Assembly (NCBI RefSeq): GCF_000733925.1
Contig: NZ_JPOO01000001.1
Coordinates: 1,612,001-1,676,000 of the forward strand
Direction: 5' to 3'
Length of the DNA stretch: 64,000 nt
From: Arenibacter algicola
Lineage (GTDB): Bacteria > Bacteroidota > Bacteroidia > Flavobacteriales > Flavobacteriaceae
Every line of letters starts with the position of its first letter. Within the stretch, counting starts at the first letter, position 1. Below, in pieces: positions 46,198 to 54,769 of the stretch. Below the pieces are notes generated by a model. The model was not told the origin of the DNA, did not search any database, and was given only the letters and a program-made list of their open reading frames with translations. A program made the translations under genes and the position numbers.

Positions 46198-49100
46198 TTA
46201 AAGCGATAGGTTTATACCTAAAATAAATGATTTGGATAGTGGGTAAAATCCTCTGTCCACTCCCTTGGTAAATGTGCCTCCATTTCCAAGTCCTGGATCG
46301 AAACCAGAATAGTCAGTAACCGTAAATACATTATTAGCAGTAAGGTATAACCTCATTTTGGAAATAGTCAATTTGTTAATTACCGATTCCGGCATGGTAT
46401 ATCCTATCTGAATGTTCTTTAACCTAAAATAGGAGCCGTCTTCCAAGAAGTAACTGGAAGGGCGAATATTGTTGTTAGGATCTCCAAAGGCATTTCTAGG
46501 AATAGAGCTTCCGGTATTCTGGGGTGTCCAGGCATTTAATAAATCTGGAGACATATTTTGTCTATCGGTTCTGTACAACCACATTTTTACACCGTTGTAA
46601 ATTTCATTTCCTTGTGTACCTTGAAAAAACATACTGGCATCGAAATTTTTATAGCGACCAGTAAGGGTTATCCCATATTCGAAATCTGGAAGACCACTGC
46701 CCAAGAACTGTTTGTCATCATCATCCAGTGTACCATCCCCAGAAGTATCCAAAAATCTTAAATCCCCGGGAGCAGCATTGGGTTGTATAGCATGTGCATC
46801 AATTTCTGCCTGATTTTGAAAAATGCCATCAGCTTTAAATAAATAGAACCTTCCAATTTCTCCTCCAACTTCTGTGCGCGTAGTCGGGAAATTGTTGAAT
46901 TCAATAAAACCATCAGTAAAGGATTCATTGGCAACTCCAAGTTTTGTTACCTTGTTTCTGGAACCACTTATATTCGCAGTTATATCATAAGAGAAATCCT
47001 TATTGTTTTCACTGCTATAAGTAGTCGAGAATTCCCAACCTTTGTTTTCCAGATTACCACCGTTGGTCAAGGGGAAAGTTGTAATACCTGAACTGGCAGG
47101 AATCGGTACCGATACCAACATATCAGAAGTTTTGGAAATAAAATAATCAAAGGAACCTTTAATACGGTTTTGTAAGAACCCAATATCCAAACCGATATTT
47201 GTTGTTGCCGTTTCTTCCCATCTTATGTCCGGGGTTGGTAATGAAGTACTAATGGCACCCACAACTATGGGCTGACTGGCGCCTTCACCAAATGGATAGT
47301 TTAGCTGTTGCCCGCCAGATGCAATCCTGGATAGAAATAAATGCTCTGGGATAAGTTGATTCCCCAAAGTTCCATAGCTAAACCTTGGCTTTAACATACT
47401 GATCAGGTCGGAAGAAAAAAAGTCCTCATTATGTACTGCCCATCCCAAGGATACGGAATAAAATGTTCCATATTTATTGGTTTTGCCAAATCGGGAAGAT
47501 CCGTCGCGTCTTACACTTGTCTGTACATAGTATTTGTTGTCGAAGTCATAACTTAATCTTCCAAAATAGGATTGTAATGAATTTGTTGAATTAAATCCAT
47601 AGGAAGATTCGTCTCCTATACCTGCACTCAATGCCAATAGTTGGTCAGAGGCAAGTTCATTGTTACTTCCGCCTACAGATCTAAACTCACTTTTTTCTCT
47701 GGAAATACCCAACAGTACATCGATGTCGTGCATCCCAAATGATTTATTATAATTTAAAGTGTTGTTTAAAGTCCAACTGGTTGTTCTGGATCTCGTTTCG
47801 GTAAGGAACGGATTTTCATTTACTGCCTGTGGGCCAAAGTTATATGTTGGTATAAAATCTGAGAAGTGTGTATTTTCTATGTTCGTACCATATTGAAATT
47901 GATAGCTTAGGCCTTCTATGATTTGAAGTGTAGCTGCAACATTGAATTGCATATAGTCATCCTGGTTTTTGCGGTCCTCCAATTCTGTTGTCCCAATAGG
48001 ATTTCCAGATCCTAGTCCAGCTGCAGGCGTGGCAAATCCATTTGTGGAGTTTGGATCATATATGGCCTTGTGGGGTAATTGGGAATAAATGTCCAAAAAC
48101 GGTGAAAAACTTGCGTTTCCACTTCCAATGGGCTCAAATATACCTTTGGTGTTTTCCCTAGTGTAACTAATGCCGGGAGCAATTTTAAGACGATCGTTGA
48201 GCAATTGAAAATCCATATTAAAACGAGTACTCAATCTATCAAATCCAGTATTGATGACCGTCCCGGAATTTTCAAAGTAACCGCCAGAGAAACTGTATTT
48301 CATTTTCTCCGTTCCACCGGAAATTCCCACATCGTGTTTTTGCTCAAAAGCATTTTGCAAGTAGGCTTCAACCCAATTTGAATCGGAAAATTGTTGATTA
48401 CCGGTTAGATAGGGTGCTGGGGTCTCACCAACGTTGGAATACGCTTCCAACTTTATTTGATTGTGCTGATCCCTATTGGCCACATCCACATTGTTCTTTA
48501 CGGATTGTGTACTTAGATAGGAATTAACGGTAACTCTTGGTTCTCCTGTTTTGCCCCTTTTTGTGGTTACGATTATTACTCCATTGGATGCTCTGGAGCC
48601 GTAAATGGTAGCTGCTGATGCATCCCTTAGGATACTGATGTTCTCTATATCCGCTGGATTTAGATAGGACAATTCCCCTGGTATTCCGTCTATAACAAAT
48701 AAAGGATTGTTGTTTCCTATAGTCCCTAGTCCCCTTACGCGAATAACAGGATCCGCTCCAGGGGCTCCCGTAGCAGTAGAAACATTGAGTCCTGCAACCT
48801 GCCCTTGAAGGGAGGTTCCAACATCCGCTGTTGGAATTTTTTGGATTTCGGCCACATCTACAGAGGAAATGGCAGCAGTTACCTCGGTTTGTCTTTGGGT
48901 GCCATAACCTACCAAAATCACCTCTTCCAAACTTTGTGCATCCTCCTCCAGATTTACATTTATTACCGTTTGGTTGCCCACAAATACTTCCTTGGTAACA
49001 AAACCAAGATATCTAAAAACTAATGTGGTTTCCGGTCCAGGTACCTCGATGGTATAGTTGCCGTCAAAGTCGGACTGTACCCCAATGGTTTGATTAGCTT

Positions 49101-49275
49101 TAACGATAACAGAGGCACCTGGCAGTGCTACCCCAGTATTATCTGTAATAGTTCCGCTTACAACGGTGCTTTGTGCAAGGGATCTAGTGGTAAACCCGAA
49201 CGAAGCAAGCATAAAAAGCAAGTAAAACAGACCGTTAAAACGATGGTTTTGATTTTTTGATTGTTTTTTTTTCAT
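46198..49275 (-). CDS. SusC-like TonB-linked transporter of the second SusCD pair
   Basis: A 1025-residue transporter: signal peptide ending TTRSLAQ, carboxypeptidase-like domain (about 38-115, VSGTITDNTGVALPGASVIVKANQT), plug (VIDGIPGELSYLNP, TIYGSRASNGVIIVTTKRG) and barrel ending LGINLSL. Unlike the SusC at 28721 it has no STN domain, so it is not a FecI/FecR type; control by the nearby TPR-LuxR regulator fits. Promoter elements shared with the GH63 gene lie 62 nt upstream of the start. Confidence 0.93.
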   Translation of the reverse strand: MKKKQSKNQNHRFNGLFYLLFMLASFGFTTRSLAQSTVVSGTITDNTGVALPGASVIVKANQTIGVQSDFDGNYTIEVPGPETTLVFRYLGFVTKEVFVGNQTVINVNLEEDAQSLEEVILVGYGTQRQTEVTAAISSVDVAEIQKIPTADVGTSLQGQVAGLNVSTATGAPGADPVIRVRGLGTIGNNNPLFVIDGIPGELSYLNPADIENISILRDASAATIYGSRASNGVIIVTTKRGKTGEPRVTVNSYLSTQSVKNNVDVANRDQHNQIKLEAYSNVGETPAPYLTGNQQFSDSNWVEAYLQNAFEQKHDVGISGGTEKMKYSFSGGYFENSGTVINTGFDRLSTRFNMDFQLLNDRLKIAPGISYTRENTKGIFEPIGSGNASFSPFLDIYSQLPHKAIYDPNSTNGFATPAAGLGSGNPIGTTELEDRKNQDDYMQFNVAATLQIIEGLSYQFQYGTNIENTHFSDFIPTYNFGPQAVNENPFLTETRSRTTSWTLNNTLNYNKSFGMHDIDVLLGISREKSEFRSVGGSNNELASDQLLALSAGIGDESSYGFNSTNSLQSYFGRLSYDFDNKYYVQTSVRRDGSSRFGKTNKYGTFYSVSLGWAVHNEDFFSSDLISMLKPRFSYGTLGNQLIPEHLFLSRIASGGQQLNYPFGEGASQPIVVGAISTSLPTPDIRWEETATTNIGLDIGFLQNRIKGSFDYFISKTSDMLVSVPIPASSGITTFPLTNGGNLENKGWEFSTTYSSENNKDFSYDITANISGSRNKVTKLGVANESFTDGFIEFNNFPTTRTEVGGEIGRFYLFKADGIFQNQAEIDAHAIQPNAAPGDLRFLDTSGDGTLDDDDKQFLGSGLPDFEYGITLTGRYKNFDASMFFQGTQGNEIYNGVKMWLYRTDRQNMSPDLLNAWTPQNTGSSIPRNAFGDPNNNIRPSSYFLEDGSYFRLKNIQIGYTMPESVINKLTISKMRLYLTANNVFTVTDYSGFDPGLGNGGTFTKGVDRGFYPLSKSFILGINLSL

Positions 49276-49337
49276 ATTATTAAGTTTATGTTAGTCAACG
49301 CTCATAGTCCAAAATTTGGCATGAGCTTTAGTTTCAT

Positions 49338-49394
49338 CAAATATTGTTTTATTATCATTCAAAACCTCAAAAATCACCTTTACTTGACCTTTAC
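49338..49394 (-). promoter_or_regulatory. Shared direct-repeat operator and promoter of the susCD unit
   Basis: On the minus strand: GTAAAGGTCAAGTAAAGGT (49394-49376), 2 nt, TTTTTG (49373-49368), 22 nt, AATATTTG (49345-49338). The same 19 bases and the same spacings occur before the GH63 gene at 52628-52684. TTTTTG and AATATTTG resemble the Bacteroidota -33 (TTTG) and -7 (TAnnTTTG) elements. Likely binding site of the TPR-LuxR regulator, by position. Confidence 0.7.
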
Positions 49395-49574
49395 AGCACG
49401 CTTAAAGGCCCACTGCTTAAGGGTTAGAGAGGAAATGCATACAATTGAAAAGTGAAAAGGAAGTCGCGGTTTATATTAGAATCAATTATCTGCAAGGCAA
49501 GATCTGTGGATCTGCAGAGAAATAGTTGTTCTCCTGAAAAAAGGTAAAGTTGTATGTGCTTAAATTATGAAGGC

Positions 49575-50162
49575 TTAGATGTTTTCGAGAAAACTGACAA
49601 GATTTTCTTTTTTACCTATATTCAGCTTTTTCCTTAATCGATGTCTACCAATTTCAACAGAATTCGAAGAAATATTATTAATGTTTGCTATTTCTTTGGA
49701 GCTGAGTTTGAGCTTAACTTGTACGGCAAGTTGAATATCTTTATCAGTTAAATGAGGGTATTTCTCTTTAATTCTAAATAAGAAATCGCTTTGTAACGTT
49801 TCTACGTTAGTATGAAATCTTTGTATATCCTCATTAAAGTCAAACTTAAATGTATATTCCTTTATGAGTCTATTGATGTCTTTTTTTAATTGATTAATAT
49901 CAGTAGAATTTAGGCTTTTAAAGGAATTTGTAAGGTCTTTGTAAATAGATGTTCTTTGGGATATAAACAAAGCTAGATTTGTAAGCTCTTTCATCCGAAA
50001 TTCTAATTTGTGCTCAAGGTTCTCCCTTAAAAGCGATTGTGTTTTTAGTTTTTCTATGGACAGCTTTTGGTTTTGTTGGTATATAGCTTTTTTCTTTTTT
50101 ATATTATTCCAAAGTGAAGCTATTATTAGAATTGCAATTATAACTAATAACAAAGAACCAAT
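49575..50162 (-). pseudogene. TPR-LuxR regulator, C-terminal half (split by IS3)
   Basis: Encodes the end of a membrane helix (GSLLLVIIAILIIASLWNNIKKKKA), a coiled coil and a LuxR/GerE-type helix-turn-helix (LTDKDIQLAVQVKLKLSSKEIANINNISSNSVEIGRHRLRKKL). It continues in frame from the N-terminal half at 51391 if the IS and one copy of CAAT are removed. A possible start ATG at 50153 could give a membrane-bound DNA-binding fragment of 192 residues, so some residual activity is possible. Confidence 0.85.
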
Positions 50163-50229
50163 TGTAGGCTTCCCTAAAAATAGGACAGTATAAAATTCGA
50201 ATTTATTAATTTTAAATTTTAACTGTCAC

Positions 50230-50496
50230 ATGAAAAGAACAAAATTTACGGAAAGCCAGATTGTCAAGGCACTAAGGGAAAACGAACAGGGAAGATCCGT
50301 TGGCGATATTTCCAGGGAACTGGGTATCGACAAAAGTACATTTTACTACTGGCGCAAGAAATACGGAGGTATGGAGCAGCAGCAACTGAAACGTCTAAAG
50401 GAGCTCGAAGAAGAGAACAATAGGCTAAAACAAATGTATGCGGATGTTAGTCTGGACAATAAAATGTTAAAGGACGTTTTGTCAAAAAAGTTCTAA
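50230..50496 (+). CDS. IS3-family transposase OrfA
   Basis: An 88-residue HTH protein (MKRTKFTESQIVKALRENEQGRSVGDISRELGIDKSTFYYWRKKYGG) with a C-terminal leucine-zipper-like helix. Near its end the canonical -1 slippery heptamer A AAA AAG (50484-50490) allows fusion to OrfB, which is in the -1 frame. Confidence 0.93.
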   Translation: MKRTKFTESQIVKALRENEQGRSVGDISRELGIDKSTFYYWRKKYGGMEQQQLKRLKELEEENNRLKQMYADVSLDNKMLKDVLSKKF

Positions 50497-50591
50497 GGCC
50501 TTCCGACAAGAGAGTTCGAGCAAAATATCTCATCAAACAATATACGGTTCCCATATTACGTGCGTGTAAACTTGTTGATTTAAGCAGATCA

Positions 50592-51374
50592 ATGTGGTAT
50601 TACCAAAGTAGACGGGATGACAGCGAAGTCATCGACAAGCTAACCGAGTTGGCCGAATCATATCCGACCCGGGGTTTTGATGAGTATTATCATAAGATCC
50701 GTCGTGAGGGCCTAAAATGGAATCGAAAGCGTGTGTTGCGTGTGTACCGCAATATGAAGCTGGGCCTTAGGCGCAAGCACAAGAAACGTTTGGTAAAACG
50801 TGTAAAGCAACCCTTGGAAGCACCTTCACAGCTCAATGAATGCTGGAGCATGGACTTTATGAGCGATGCGCTTAGCGATGGCAGAAAAGTACGCGTATTC
50901 AACGTTATTGACGACTGTAACCGTGAAGCTATCGCCATTGATGCCGGACTATCCTATCCGGCACGGGCGGTCATTGAAACATTGGAAAACCTGAAAGAAG
51001 ATATAGGGACTCCCAAATATATAAGATGTGATAACGGACCGGAATTTATCTCAAAGACATTTATGAACTGGTGTAAAAAGAACTTTATAGAAATCAAATA
51101 CACCCAACCTGGAAAACCGATGCAGAACGGATACATAGAACGGTTCAACCGCTTTTTTAGAGAAGACATATTGGACGCTTATTATTTTAATGACGTATAT
51201 CAGCTCCAAAAGATAAGCGATAACTGGCGGGAGGACTATAATTTTAACCACCCACATAAATCTCTGGGCAATAAATCGCCCAAAGAATATATGCCCAGAT
51301 TTGATGAAGAATTTAAATTCTTCATCAAATCTGACCTAAACAACAATTATTTATCGAATTTAGAGGTGTCCTAA
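50592..51374 (+). CDS. IS3-family transposase OrfB (DDE integrase)
   Basis: A 260-residue rve-type integrase: first Asp in CWSMDFMSDAL, second in RCDNGPEF, Glu in GYIERFNRFFRED. The frame continues upstream without stop to the A AAA AAG site (KVLRPSDKRVRAKYLIK), so the active product is an OrfAB fusion made by -1 frameshifting; the ATG at 50592 is an internal start. It appears intact. Confidence 0.92.
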   Translation: MWYYQSRRDDSEVIDKLTELAESYPTRGFDEYYHKIRREGLKWNRKRVLRVYRNMKLGLRRKHKKRLVKRVKQPLEAPSQLNECWSMDFMSDALSDGRKVRVFNVIDDCNREAIAIDAGLSYPARAVIETLENLKEDIGTPKYIRCDNGPEFISKTFMNWCKKNFIEIKYTQPGKPMQNGYIERFNRFFREDILDAYYFNDVYQLQKISDNWREDYNFNHPHKSLGNKSPKEYMPRFDEEFKFFIKSDLNNNYLSNLEVS

Positions 51375-51385
51375 AAAGGGGAAGG

Positions 51386-52501
51386 CTACACAATTAATAA
51401 TGATTTCTTTTTTTGGGCCTCCAAATTTCTTTGTTGCTCCAATAGCTTAATTTGGGATGCTCTTCGTTCGTCTTCGTAGCGAATCCGCATATCGGTCAAC
51501 TTTTCGCTTTTATTGCTGGAGAAAATTTCTGAATTCCCCTCAGCATATTTCTTAAAGTAATTTAATGCTTCCTTATAATCTTGTTTAGCCAGAAAATAAT
51601 CGGACATAATCCTATCATTTTCAACTATCCATTCCTTATTGTCCATTAATCCCTCCATTAGGGATCTCGACTCCTTTAATTGCCGGTAAGATTTATCAAA
51701 ATCACCTAGCTTAAGATTCACTATTGCAAGTTCGTTCAGAATATGGACCTTGTTCTGCTGGTCCTTAATTTCATTTGAAATGTCCAAGGAAGATTCCAAA
51801 TAAACTGTGGCAGAGTCGGGTTCATTTATTTTACGATAACAAATACCTATGTTTTTCATGGTCTCTGCAATCCTGTCCTTATTATTGAACTCTTTCTTTA
51901 AATCCAATGAATTCTTGAAAAAAGATAGTGCCAAATTACAATCCCCTTTGCGTTCATGAATTAACCCCAAACTGTTATAGCTGTAGGCAATTCGTTGTTT
52001 ATCCCCTATTTTTTCGTGAATTTTTAAAGTCTCCGTATGGTAATCAAGAGCCTTGTCAAAATAACCAATATCAAAGTATAACCATCCTAGGGTACGCAAG
52101 GTAAAAGCCAGATCATAAAGGTTATTCAAGTCTTTCCTGATCTCCAATGATTGTAATCCATATTGTAAGGCTTTATCATAAAAATCATTGAACAGATATC
52201 CTTGGCAAAGATTGATAAGCGCTAAACCTTCTTGTTCCTTATCATTGGATTCCCGGGATAAAAGCATAGCCTCATAGGCGTATTCTATGGTTTTGTTGGG
52301 GTCTATGGACCAATAAATTTCTGCAACCCTATTTAGTACTGGTGTTTTTTCCTTGCCACTAGTATATGGTAATATTGATAGGAGGCTATCTAATTCTATT
52401 TGGGAATCGCTCGGATTTTCATCCCATATATTGGTTTGAGAATGCACATTGAAACCTATGAGCAAGAGAATTATAAAAATAGGTCTTGTCAATTTTTTCA
52501 T
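51386..52501 (-). pseudogene. TPR-LuxR regulator, N-terminal half (split by IS3)
   Basis: A 371-codon frame: signal peptide (ending NVHSQ), then six to seven tetratricopeptide repeats (about 60-330, GLQSLEIRKDLNNLYDLAFTLRTLGWLYFDIGYFDKALDYH and similar), a coiled coil, and the first residues of a membrane helix (KKKSLLI) before running into the IS. Joined to the 49575-50162 half it makes a TPR-TM-coiled-coil-LuxR regulator of about 560 residues, a common Bacteroidota sensor of polysaccharide loci. It sits between the two units that it probably controls. Confidence 0.85.
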
Positions 52502-52533
52502 GTGCGGAGATTTATTCGTAAAAATTAATGTGC

Positions 52534-52565
52534 GTATGTGTACATACAGTTTTACTAGCGCTAGT
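52534..52565. promoter_or_regulatory. Two palindromes upstream of the regulator gene
   Basis: GTATGTGTACATAC (52534-52547) and ACTAGCGCTAGT (52554-52565), centres 19 bp apart, in the divergent spacer 33 nt before the regulator start. Perfect palindromes of this kind may be operators for a dimeric protein; the binder is unknown. Confidence 0.4.
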
Positions 52566-52627
52566 GGTTACAAATATCTAAATTATAAACGGATATCCTT
52601 TTTACAAAAGTTAAAATGATAGGCCAA

Positions 52628-52684
52628 GTAAAGGTCAAGTAAAGGTAGTTTTTGGCTTATTTAAAGAAATTAATTCAATTTTTG
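52628..52684 (+). promoter_or_regulatory. Shared direct-repeat operator and promoter of the GH63 unit
   Basis: Two tandem CAAGTAAAGGT units (52625-52635 and 52636-52646), 2 nt, TTTTTG (52649-52654), 22 nt, AATTTTTG (52677-52684), 52 nt before the GH63 ATG. Sequence and spacing match the susC promoter at 49338-49394. It marks the start of the GH63-fusion-GH2 operon. Confidence 0.7.
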
Positions 52685-52736
52685 TTCTTGTCCGATATGA
52701 AAAGAAAATTTAAACCCCTATATCAAAATTGAAACA

Positions 52737-54758
52737 ATGGATTTTAGAAATGTAATTAAATGTTTTGTTGCTGTAGTATTGTTAATTGGTTGTAGGAATG
52801 CTATGAAGCCAACTGAACGCGACAGACAAATCCATGCATTAAATTTCAGTGAAGACATTTTGGATTTCCGAATTACACCAAAAGATTCGACGGATAAATC
52901 GGGTCTGATGTTTTCTGATCAAGGGGCTTGGTTCGGTTATGGTTTATCTGATTCAACTGAATTTTTGGGAGACTTTTCCGGGCCTTTTCTATTGACGCAG
53001 CAAAATGGAATTTGGTCAAGTAAATCCCTTGCATCGATTAGGATTGTTATCGGTGGACGTCCAGTATATTTTAAAAAGGAAAATATAATAGAACAGAAAA
53101 GTTATTCAAGCCATTTGGAGCAAACGTTTAGAGCAGATGGGGTTATACTAAAAAGTACACTTATTTATTTAAATGGTCATACGGCATTGATTAAATATGC
53201 TTTCACAAATAAGGAGGAATTCATAAAGCAACTAACTTATAATTGGACCAATGACCCTTTGTTGACCAATAGTTTAAACTTAGTTTCCAAAGGAAATAAT
53301 CTCACAATAAGTTCAAGCAAATCAAATGCCTTGGGTATTATAACTTTTCCAAAACCTACTGTTGTCAGTACCTCTGATAAAGGTTATACTACAGCATCTC
53401 AGGAATTGGAACTTAACCCTGGTCAGACCAAGGAAATTGTGGTTGCACAAACATTTATTTTTCCTGAATATTCATGGGAGGAAGAAAAAAAGTCAATAGA
53501 AAACCAGAACTTCGACTCAATTTTTAATGCACGGCTACAGGAAAAAGATAGTCAACTAAAGGCACTTATTGAAAATAAAAAACCACAATTCAAGGAAAAT
53601 AAATATTCCGTAGTATTGGCCAAAGCTCACCTGACCTTGCAGAACAATTGGCGTATTGCCGCAGGTCAATTAAAACATCAAGGATTGTTTCCGAGCTATC
53701 ATTATGAATGGTTCCATGGGTTTTGGTCATGGGATTCCTGGAAGCATGCTGCGGGGCTTTCCCGATTTGCCCCCGACCTTGCCAAGGACCAAGTAAGGGC
53801 TATGTTCGATTATCAAACGGATGATGGATTTGTGTTGGATTGTATCTACAGGGACACTACTATTGAAAATTATAATTATAGGGATACTAAACCGCCCTTG
53901 GCTGCTTGGGCCGTAGCAGAAATTATTAAGAGGGATAAGGATTATGTTTTTTTGGAAGAAATCTATCCCAAGCTTATAAGATACCATAACTGGTGGTATG
54001 CCAAACGCGACCATGACAAAGATGGTTTATGTGAATATGGTTCAACCGATGGCACCGTTTTGGCAGCAAAATGGGAAAGTGGTATGGACAACGCAATTCG
54101 ATTTGATTTCTCGGAAATTTTAAAAAATTCCCATGGAGCGTATTCCCTCAATCAAGAAAGTGTAGACTTGAATTCATATTTGTATGCAGAAAAGCTCTAT
54201 TTGGCACAATTGGGAGAAATCTTAGGTAAAAATGAAGAGGCATATGAGCTTATGTCCGGTGCTTCAAAGTTGAAAAGTATGATCCAAGACCAATTTTATG
54301 ATAAGGAGGATGGCTGGTTTTACGATACGAGTATAGACGGTTCCCATTTCATTAAGGGAGCAGGAAGTGAAGGTTGGACGGCCTTATGGGCCGAGGCTGC
54401 TTCTGTGGAACAAGCGGAGGCTGTAAAAGATAAGATGATGGATGAACAAAAGTTTTTTACCAAAGTCCCCTTTCAGACCATGTCCAAGGACCACCCCAAA
54501 TTTGACCCCCTAAATGGGTATTGGCGTGGACCAAACTGGCTGGATCAAGCTTATTTTGGGATTAAGGGACTACGGAATTACGAATACGACACGGAAGCGG
54601 ACAAGGCAACTCTTCAAATAATGGATGGTGCTACTGGACTTTTGGAAAAAGGGAAATCGATTAGGGAAAATTATCACCCTATAACAGGAGAGGGTAGGGA
54701 AGCTCAAAACTTTAGTTGGAGTGCGGCCCATATTATTTTGATGTTGACCGAGGACTAA
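52737..54758 (+). CDS. GH63-like (MGH1-type) alpha-glycosidase, lipoprotein
   Basis: A 673-residue enzyme with lipobox Cys19 (LLIGC). A beta-sandwich N-domain (about 35-270) precedes an (alpha/alpha)6 barrel (about 285-670) with FHGFWSWDSWKHAAG (324-340), WESGMDNA (446-453, Asp451 the likely acid), GYWRGPNWLDQAYFG (594-608) and IRENYHP (Glu644 a candidate base). Family members include E. coli YgjK and mannosylglycerate hydrolase; YgjK acts on alpha-glucosides and, as I recall, was crystallised with Glc-alpha-1,2-Gal. Here it probably removes alpha-glucose in the periplasm or on the surface. It is first in its operon. Confidence 0.82.
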   Translation: MDFRNVIKCFVAVVLLIGCRNAMKPTERDRQIHALNFSEDILDFRITPKDSTDKSGLMFSDQGAWFGYGLSDSTEFLGDFSGPFLLTQQNGIWSSKSLASIRIVIGGRPVYFKKENIIEQKSYSSHLEQTFRADGVILKSTLIYLNGHTALIKYAFTNKEEFIKQLTYNWTNDPLLTNSLNLVSKGNNLTISSSKSNALGIITFPKPTVVSTSDKGYTTASQELELNPGQTKEIVVAQTFIFPEYSWEEEKKSIENQNFDSIFNARLQEKDSQLKALIENKKPQFKENKYSVVLAKAHLTLQNNWRIAAGQLKHQGLFPSYHYEWFHGFWSWDSWKHAAGLSRFAPDLAKDQVRAMFDYQTDDGFVLDCIYRDTTIENYNYRDTKPPLAAWAVAEIIKRDKDYVFLEEIYPKLIRYHNWWYAKRDHDKDGLCEYGSTDGTVLAAKWESGMDNAIRFDFSEILKNSHGAYSLNQESVDLNSYLYAEKLYLAQLGEILGKNEEAYELMSGASKLKSMIQDQFYDKEDGWFYDTSIDGSHFIKGAGSEGWTALWAEAASVEQAEAVKDKMMDEQKFFTKVPFQTMSKDHPKFDPLNGYWRGPNWLDQAYFGIKGLRNYEYDTEADKATLQIMDGATGLLEKGKSIRENYHPITGEGREAQNFSWSAAHIILMLTED

Positions 54759-54769
54759 AAAAGGATTTA

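Larger units (their letters stand above)
50163..51390 (+). mobile_element. IS3-family insertion sequence, 1228 bp
   Basis: Ends are imperfect inverted repeats: left TGTAGGCTTCCCTAAAAATA, right (reverse complement) TGTAGCCTTCCCCTTTTTAG. It carries orfA and orfB in overlapping frames and is flanked by CAAT duplications. It is oriented opposite to the gene it interrupts. Confidence 0.9.
50159..51394. repeat. 4-bp target duplication CAAT flanking the IS3 element
   Basis: CAAT at 50159-50162 and at 51391-51394, bordering the element ends TGTAGG and GGCTACA. The length of 4 bp fits the IS3 family (for example the IS407 group) and its perfection suggests a recent insertion. Confidence 0.75.
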
